From Hyphomonas sp. CY54-11-8 (GTDB taxonomy: Bacteria > Pseudomonadota > Alphaproteobacteria > Caulobacterales > Hyphomonadaceae), in assembly GCF_000682735.1 (NCBI RefSeq), contig NZ_AWFD01000036.1, positions 1-64,000 of the forward strand: a DNA stretch of 64,000 nt, given 5' to 3'. This document shows, piece by piece, positions 59,824 to 64,000 of this stretch (positions are counted from its first letter, which is position 1; the number at the start of each line of letters is the position of its first letter). Both the position numbers and the translations under genes were made by a program. The notes under the pieces were generated by a model. The model had not been told where the DNA came from and did no database searches. It worked only from the letters and a program-made list of their open reading frames with translations.

Positions 59824-60213
59824 TCAGGCCTCGTTAACCTTGGTACCAATCAGACAAAAGCCATTGCCGAATGGATCACTACAAAACGCTACAGGTGGGT
59901 GTTTTCCAGCATCAAATCTCTCTTCGCACGTCGCGCCTGCCTCAATGGCAAGGGAAAGAACTTCTTCAAAATTATCCACGTGAAAGTCGATGTGTACAGG
60001 AGTCCAGTGCCGGTCATAGCGCCGGACATCCTGCGTTTCTTTGGCGGGTTTTGATCCGGGAGCCTTTTCAATGACTCCAATCCGGGAATCGCCCCGTGCA
60101 AGGATAGCGTAGCTTTCGACAGGCCGCGCTATTTCTTCAAAGCCGAATGCCGCGCAATAGAATCGAATTCCCTGTTCAAGGTTCGGGACGTCAATGGAAA
60201 CCATATGATGCAT
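59824..60213 (-). CDS. VOC-family (glyoxalase/bleomycin-resistance-like) protein
   Basis: A 129-residue single VOC module: begins MHHMVSIDVPNLEQGIRFYC and ends FCSDPFGNGFCLIG, with HIDFHVDNFEEVL between. Possible metal ligands are the N-terminal His and the late Glu/His positions. It could be a lyase, a dioxygenase or a binding-type resistance protein. It is a second minus-strand cargo gene among ICE backbone genes. Confidence 0.88.
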   Translation of the reverse strand: MHHMVSIDVPNLEQGIRFYCAAFGFEEIARPVESYAILARGDSRIGVIEKAPGSKPAKETQDVRRYDRHWTPVHIDFHVDNFEEVLSLAIEAGATCEERFDAGKHPPVAFCSDPFGNGFCLIGTKVNEA

Positions 60214-60412
60214 GTCACGCTTCTAACACGCGCTGGTGATCAGAGGCAAAGCTCATGATACCGCATAGCACCTCGCGTCGCACAAATTTGATTGCGGCGG
60301 ACAAGCCCCCCGCCTATGCCAGTCCGGCTCCGATTATTCCTGCTGATCCTGCTCCAAACCCCTTGTTCCCGTCTCTTGCCGTATGACCTGGACGCGCTGA
60401 ACCGGCCCTGAA

Positions 60413-60485
60413 ACCGGACGGACGAAGAATTTTCCCTGGCGCTTTCGCGCCTTCCTCGCGCAGCAAAATTCCCCGCCCGTCCGGT
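60413..60485 (+). repeat. Nested three-stem cruciform in a 390-base gap
   Basis: ACCGGACGG (60413-60421) pairs with CCGTCCGGT (60477-60485), GAATTTT (60427-60433) with AAAATTC (60465-60471), and GGCGC (60438-60442) with GCGCC (60447-60451). The rest of the gap 60214-60603 has no recognised gene. Candidate origin, protein-binding site or RNA leader for the DUF736 gene. Confidence 0.55.
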
Positions 60486-60603
60486 GCTCCGCTTTGCTAC
60501 GCCCGCTAGCGGTTCAGGCCCGGCTCAGCGCGTCCTCACGGTCCGGCGTCGACGGGGACAAGGGGTCCCCGGAGACAAGCCAAGGAACGAAAAGGAGAAC
60601 CCC

Positions 60604-60927
60604 ATGGCAAACGCACTCGGATATGTCAGCGAGACCAAGTCCGGCTTCGAAGGCACCCTCGCAATGATGAACCTCTCAGCCGCGATCCGCATCGAGAAGA
60701 ATGCGGAGAAATCCGAAGAAGGCCAACCGGACTACCGCATCTATGCCGGTGAAACCTCGACCGAAATCGGCGGCGGCTGGATGCGCAAGGCGAAAGCATC
60801 GGGACGCGATTATGTCTCGCTCACCCTCGCAGACCCCCAGATCGGTCCCCGCCGGATCTTCGCAAACCTCGCCCCGGTCAAGGGCAAGAAAGGCCGGCAC
60901 GTGATCCTCTGGAACCCGCGCGACTAG
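60604..60927 (+). CDS. DUF736 protein
   Basis: A 107-residue protein with the DUF736 pattern: GFEGTLAMMNLSAAIRIEKN and PDYRIYAGETSTEIGGGW, ending with NLAPVKGKKGRHVILWNPRD. DUF736 proteins are found almost only in conjugative plasmids and ICEs of alphaproteobacteria; function unknown. The start follows AAGGAGAACCCC. It is closed by a strong terminator. Confidence 0.92.
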   Translation: MANALGYVSETKSGFEGTLAMMNLSAAIRIEKNAEKSEEGQPDYRIYAGETSTEIGGGWMRKAKASGRDYVSLTLADPQIGPRRIFANLAPVKGKKGRHVILWNPRD

Positions 60928-60950
60928 GGTTCAATCGTCCTCTCAACGAA

Positions 60951-60982
60951 CCGCTCCGGAGACATCTCCGGGGCGGCTTTTG
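60951..60982 (+). terminator. Rho-independent terminator after DUF736
   Basis: CCGCTCCGGAGA (60951-60962) pairs with TCTCCGGGGCGG (60965-60976, one G-T wobble), followed by CTTTTGCT. Confidence 0.85.
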
Positions 60983-61166
60983 CTGTTCAAGAACAGTTCG
61001 ACTGGAAGCGCTGATGGATCAATCAGCGCTCAGTTTGGGCGCGGGATTTTTGTGTGCCTTCAGGGGTGTCGCGAGCGCTGCGCGCGAGTTCGACACTCTT
61101 AATCTGAGGATGAGCTGTCAGTCTGTCAGGGCTTCGAGTTGCGTAAGAGAAAGGAGAAGCAACGCC

Positions 61167-61421
61167 ATGACAGAACCTATCAATAATGGAGATGCGCTTC
61201 GGCCAAAATCAAACCTCCCTGCCCCGACTGAATGGCTGAATACGGATGAAACCGCCGATCATCTCGGTCTCAAGCCGAAGACGCTAATCAATATGCGCTC
61301 GCTGGGAACAGGCCCCGTCTATCACAAGATCGGTGCAAAGGTCTGGTATCGCGGCAAGGACATTATCGCCTACACGAATGGCCGCAGGTTCATGGGTACG
61401 GGGATGCGCGATGACTCGTAG
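61167..61421 (+). CDS. Helix-turn-helix (excisionase/MerR-like) protein
   Basis: An 84-residue protein. The winged HTH is visible as WLNTDETADHLGLKPKTLIN followed by GPVYHKIGAKVWYRGKDIIAYT, the DNA-binding pattern of excisionase-like/MerR-type proteins (HTH_17). ATG 61167 follows AAGGAGAAG. Proteins of this kind precede the relaxase genes of such elements and may act as excision factor or activator. It overlaps the TraF start by about 11 bases. Confidence 0.88.
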   Translation: MTEPINNGDALRPKSNLPAPTEWLNTDETADHLGLKPKTLINMRSLGTGPVYHKIGAKVWYRGKDIIAYTNGRRFMGTGMRDDS

Positions 61422-62103
61422 AGACGCGCTTCTTGCGATGGGATGTGGACTGAGTTTGATGCTCGGAGCGAGCGTTATTGACCGCTCGGATTTTGTCTGG
61501 AACCGGACAGAAAGTGTTCCCAGAGGACTCTATTTTGTCGACCGGTCAACCCCGGTTTCGAAGGGTGATCTGGTCGCTTTCGAGCCATCAGATGAGGTGC
61601 GGAAATGGCTCGATCAGGAGGGAATTGTCGGCTCCGGCTGGCCGCTTCTGAAGCATGTTTCAGCTCTTGAAGGGGATGAGATTTGCCGGTGCGGGGTGGA
61701 GATATTCATCAACGGATCGCACGTCGCCGACGCTCTCGAAACAACCGGGTCCGGCGCCCTGCCCGCCTGGCAGGGCTGCCGGATGCTTCAGTCCGGAGAG
61801 GTCTTTCTGCTGAATGACCATCCTCGTTCGGTGGATGGACGATACTTCGGCGCGCAGCTTCGCGCGCGCATATTGGGTATCGCAAGGCCCATCTGGACCT
61901 ACAGCAATCGGCCGGCTGAGTATCAGGCGGACGACAAAGCGGTGGAAAGCGGGTCAGGAAAGGCATCAGGGTCCCGGAGGGCAAGATTAAGGGAGTGTCA
62001 CCCGGCGACACTTAACCCATTGTCTGCACATCCTTTTTTATGTGACTCCGCTCCGGAAGGCGGGTGCACGGATTTGCAATCCGCTGCGCGCTTGGAACCG
62101 TGA
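61411..62103 (+). CDS. traF: TraF-like S26 family signal peptidase
   Basis: A 230-residue protein with a short N-terminal hydrophobic segment (DALLAMGCGLSLMLGASVI) as membrane anchor. The S26 catalytic Ser is S35 in ESVPRGLYF and the Lys is K81 in PLLKHV; the C-terminal part ends in a low-complexity tail. TraF is the conjugative-pilin maturation protease in RP4-type and ICE transfer systems. The start overlaps the HTH gene and the stop overlaps the relaxase GTG (GTGA), a tightly coupled transfer operon. The tail after about residue 170 seems poorly conserved. Confidence 0.9.
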   Translation: MTRRDALLAMGCGLSLMLGASVIDRSDFVWNRTESVPRGLYFVDRSTPVSKGDLVAFEPSDEVRKWLDQEGIVGSGWPLLKHVSALEGDEICRCGVEIFINGSHVADALETTGSGALPAWQGCRMLQSGEVFLLNDHPRSVDGRYFGAQLRARILGIARPIWTYSNRPAEYQADDKAVESGSGKASGSRRARLRECHPATLNPLSAHPFLCDSAPEGGCTDLQSAARLEP

Positions 62104-64000
62104 ACGACGATTTCGACTTTGTTCCGCGCCTCGGAAAGATCAGGTCGCAGGGCAATGCAACGACCCAGCTGAAGCGGCTGAAACGCGTCGTCGCGAAGGG
62201 GCGGCTCGGGACGCGCAACCGCAAGTTTCTGGCACCGGGAGCGGTGCGTCATGCAGGGCGTGGAAAGGTACAGGCTGCCTTTGCCCGGCACTGGTCCAGC
62301 CAGCGGGCCAGGCGCGTCATTGTTAAGGTACATATTGCGTGGGCGGGTCCGACCGGCGCGCCGAGTTTTGCAAAGCATGTCGCCTACATCCGCCGCGAAG
62401 GTGTCGGGCGCGAGGGCGAGCGCGGCAAGCTCTATGACCGGAGCGTCGATGAAGCGGATGCGAAAGCATTCAATGATCGGGCTGAGGAAGACACGAGACA
62501 GTTCCGGCTGATCGTCTCCCCGGAAGATGCCGAGCAGATGAAGGATCTGACGCAGTTCACGCGGGAATTCATGAGCCAGGTCGAGAAGGATCTCGGGCGC
62601 CGGCTCGACTGGGTCGCGGCCAACCATCACGACACGGGCCAGCCGCATGTCCATATCGTGATCCGCGGCGGCAATACGCGGAATGGTGAGCTGCTGATTG
62701 ACCGCAAGTACATCACGCATGGGTTCCGGGCGCGGGCGCAGGAGCTGGTGACGCGCGAACTCGGTCAGAGGCGCCTACGGGAGATGGCGGCGGCGAGGTC
62801 GAAGGAGACCGAGCGAGAGGCGCTGACGGCGGTTGATCATGACATTGCGCGGTCGCTGGTCGATGGAAGTTACACGCTAGAGAGTGAGCGCGGGGGGGTG
62901 TCGAGGTTTGACAGTACGGTCGTGAACCGCCGCTTGCGGTTCCTGGAAACGCTCGATCTCGCCTCACGGCAGGAAGACGGCCGGTGGACGTTGAAAGAGG
63001 GTTGGCAGGATACGCTGCGGGTGCTGGGCAGGCGTGGTGACATAATCCGAACGCTGGCCAACCTTGAAGGCAGGAAGATCGATACGTCGCGTCTGCATGC
63101 CCTGCCCCGTGATTTGAACTCCGCTGGCGAAATCCTGGGGCGGCTTGTTGCCACTTTGCCGGGCGATGAATTGCGGAACGGAACCACGGCACTGATCGAA
63201 GGGCTCGATGGGCGAGTCTGGTCAATAGAAATGACCGAGCAGGAAGCGGTTCAATTGCCGACGCCGGGTGGGATTGTTTCGGTTGGGCGAAAGGCAATCG
63301 AGCCGAAGCCTGCCGACCGGACGATTGCCGCAATCGCCGACCGGAATAGTGGGGTCTATTCTGAGGCATTGCATGAGGCGACTGATCCATCCAGTTCGTC
63401 GGCATTCAGGCTTGCTCACAAGCGTCGCCTGGAGGCGCTGAGAAGGCTTGGTGCAGTTGATAGAAATACCGATGGAAGCTGGAACGTCCCGAGAAATTTC
63501 GAGGAGCGTGCGTTGCAGGCCGATGCAAGAAAGCAAGGTCTGGCTGTCGATGTTAGGTCCTGGCTGCCGATTGGAGCGCTTGTTGAGCGACAAGCAGAGA
63601 CGTGGCTGGATCGGATAGACGCCGATGTGTTGGATGGCGCAGCAGGTCCATTCGCGGACGAGCTACGAAAATCGCTCAACATCCGGAGGGCTTGGCTGCG
63701 AAGCGAAGGCTACGCGCTGGATCAGAACGGCCAGCTGACACGAGAAGTCGCGGAGCGCCTCAGGAAAGAGGAGCTTCAAGCTGCAACAAGGACGGAAAGC
63801 ATTCGCGAACGGCGGCAGTTTGTATCTCGGGAGGACTGGAGAGACTTTTCCGGGACCTATTCGCGGCACGTCGAGATGGCTCAAGGCCAATTTGCTGTGA
63901 TTACTGGTCGAGATCGCTACACGCTTGTTCCAGTATCCGCTAGGAATTTAGTCTGGCTTGGCCGCAAAGTTACGCTCAGCCGTTCGCGTAGCTCAATCCA
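62100..64000 (+). CDS. VirD2-like relaxase with DUF3363, 3'-incomplete
   Basis: Starts at GTG 62100, overlapping the TraF stop, and is open to the end of the window (633 codons). The start reads VNDDFDFVPRLGKIRSQG, the family beginning. The relaxase histidine triad is H176, H183 and H185 in HHDTGQPHVHIVIRG, which coordinates the metal for nicking at oriT. The DUF3363-type middle and C-terminal region follow (RRLRFLETLDLASRQEDGRW and later). It would bind covalently to transferred DNA by a Tyr. The oriT is not identified; nearby hairpins are candidates. Confidence 0.93.
   Translation, partial: MNDDFDFVPRLGKIRSQGNATTQLKRLKRVVAKGRLGTRNRKFLAPGAVRHAGRGKVQAAFARHWSSQRARRVIVKVHIAWAGPTGAPSFAKHVAYIRREGVGREGERGKLYDRSVDEADAKAFNDRAEEDTRQFRLIVSPEDAEQMKDLTQFTREFMSQVEKDLGRRLDWVAANHHDTGQPHVHIVIRGGNTRNGELLIDRKYITHGFRARAQELVTRELGQRRLREMAAARSKETEREALTAVDHDIARSLVDGSYTLESERGGVSRFDSTVVNRRLRFLETLDLASRQEDGRWTLKEGWQDTLRVLGRRGDIIRTLANLEGRKIDTSRLHALPRDLNSAGEILGRLVATLPGDELRNGTTALIEGLDGRVWSIEMTEQEAVQLPTPGGIVSVGRKAIEPKPADRTIAAIADRNSGVYSEALHEATDPSSSSAFRLAHKRRLEALRRLGAVDRNTDGSWNVPRNFEERALQADARKQGLAVDVRSWLPIGALVERQAETWLDRIDADVLDGAAGPFADELRKSLNIRRAWLRSEGYALDQNGQLTREVAERLRKEELQAATRTESIRERRQFVSREDWRDFSGTYSRHVEMAQGQFAVITGRDRYTLVPVSARNLVWLGRKVTLSRSRSSI

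Noticed and set aside
1-64000. tRNA, rRNA or CRISPR array, and a tRNA attachment site for the conjugative element
   Set aside because: I scanned by eye and saw no cloverleaf, rRNA stretch or regularly spaced direct repeats; a tRNA search program would be decisive.

Overview
The window reads as an alphaproteobacterial chromosome segment, plausibly Hyphomonadaceae or Sphingomonadales. This is inferred from moderately high GC, TonB-receptor-driven uptake, the styles of short-chain dehydrogenase (SDR), P450 and Rieske genes, and the DUF2285/DUF736/DUF3363 conjugative genes. I could not run a taxonomic search. No rRNA, tRNA or CRISPR array was found.

Region 1 (1-51.1 kb) is a dense accessory catabolic island. 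It holds an acyl-CoA carboxylase pair, two acyl-CoA dehydrogenases, a DUF35/thiolase-like pair, three MFS transporters, a TonB-dependent receptor, two fumarylacetoacetate-hydrolase-fold enzymes, seven SDRs, a Rieske ring-hydroxylating oxygenase (alpha, beta, a separate ferredoxin and a separate reductase), an extradiol dioxygenase, an acyl-CoA ligase, a very large 2-oxoacid:ferredoxin oxidoreductase, two paralogous P450s, two amidohydrolases, and an enoyl-CoA hydratase/3-hydroxyacyl-CoA dehydrogenase/thiolase set. Together these suggest uptake of a hydrophobic cyclic compound, oxygenase attack, ring cleavage, CoA activation and beta-oxidation. The substrate cannot be read from the sequence.

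The island is bound together by a recurring dyad element (left half TTATnnACACTT, right half TTGTnTAATAA-like). I found ten copies between 2.5 and 46 kb, each in an intergenic promoter position and several between divergent operons. It looks like the operator/promoter of one regulon. A different, near-perfect 19-bp palindrome (GTTTGACYCCRAGTCAAAC) occurs twice, each copy beside one of the two TetR genes.

Region 2 (51.1-53.6 kb) is a scar. A decayed [2Fe-2S] ferredoxin and an orphan FdsG-type subunit are followed by an IS3-family element missing its right end, which runs directly into the 3' part of a sugar-isomerase-like gene.

Region 3 (53.8-64 kb) is the start of an integrative conjugative element or a relic of one. 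It has tandem DUF2285 regulators, ArdA antirestriction protein, ParB-like protein, DUF736 protein, an excisionase-like HTH protein, TraF-like S26 protease, and a VirD2-like DUF3363 relaxase that runs off the window. Two minus-strand cargo genes (GNAT, VOC) sit among GC-rich intergenic regions folded into conspicuous hairpins. The region 1 operator was not seen here.
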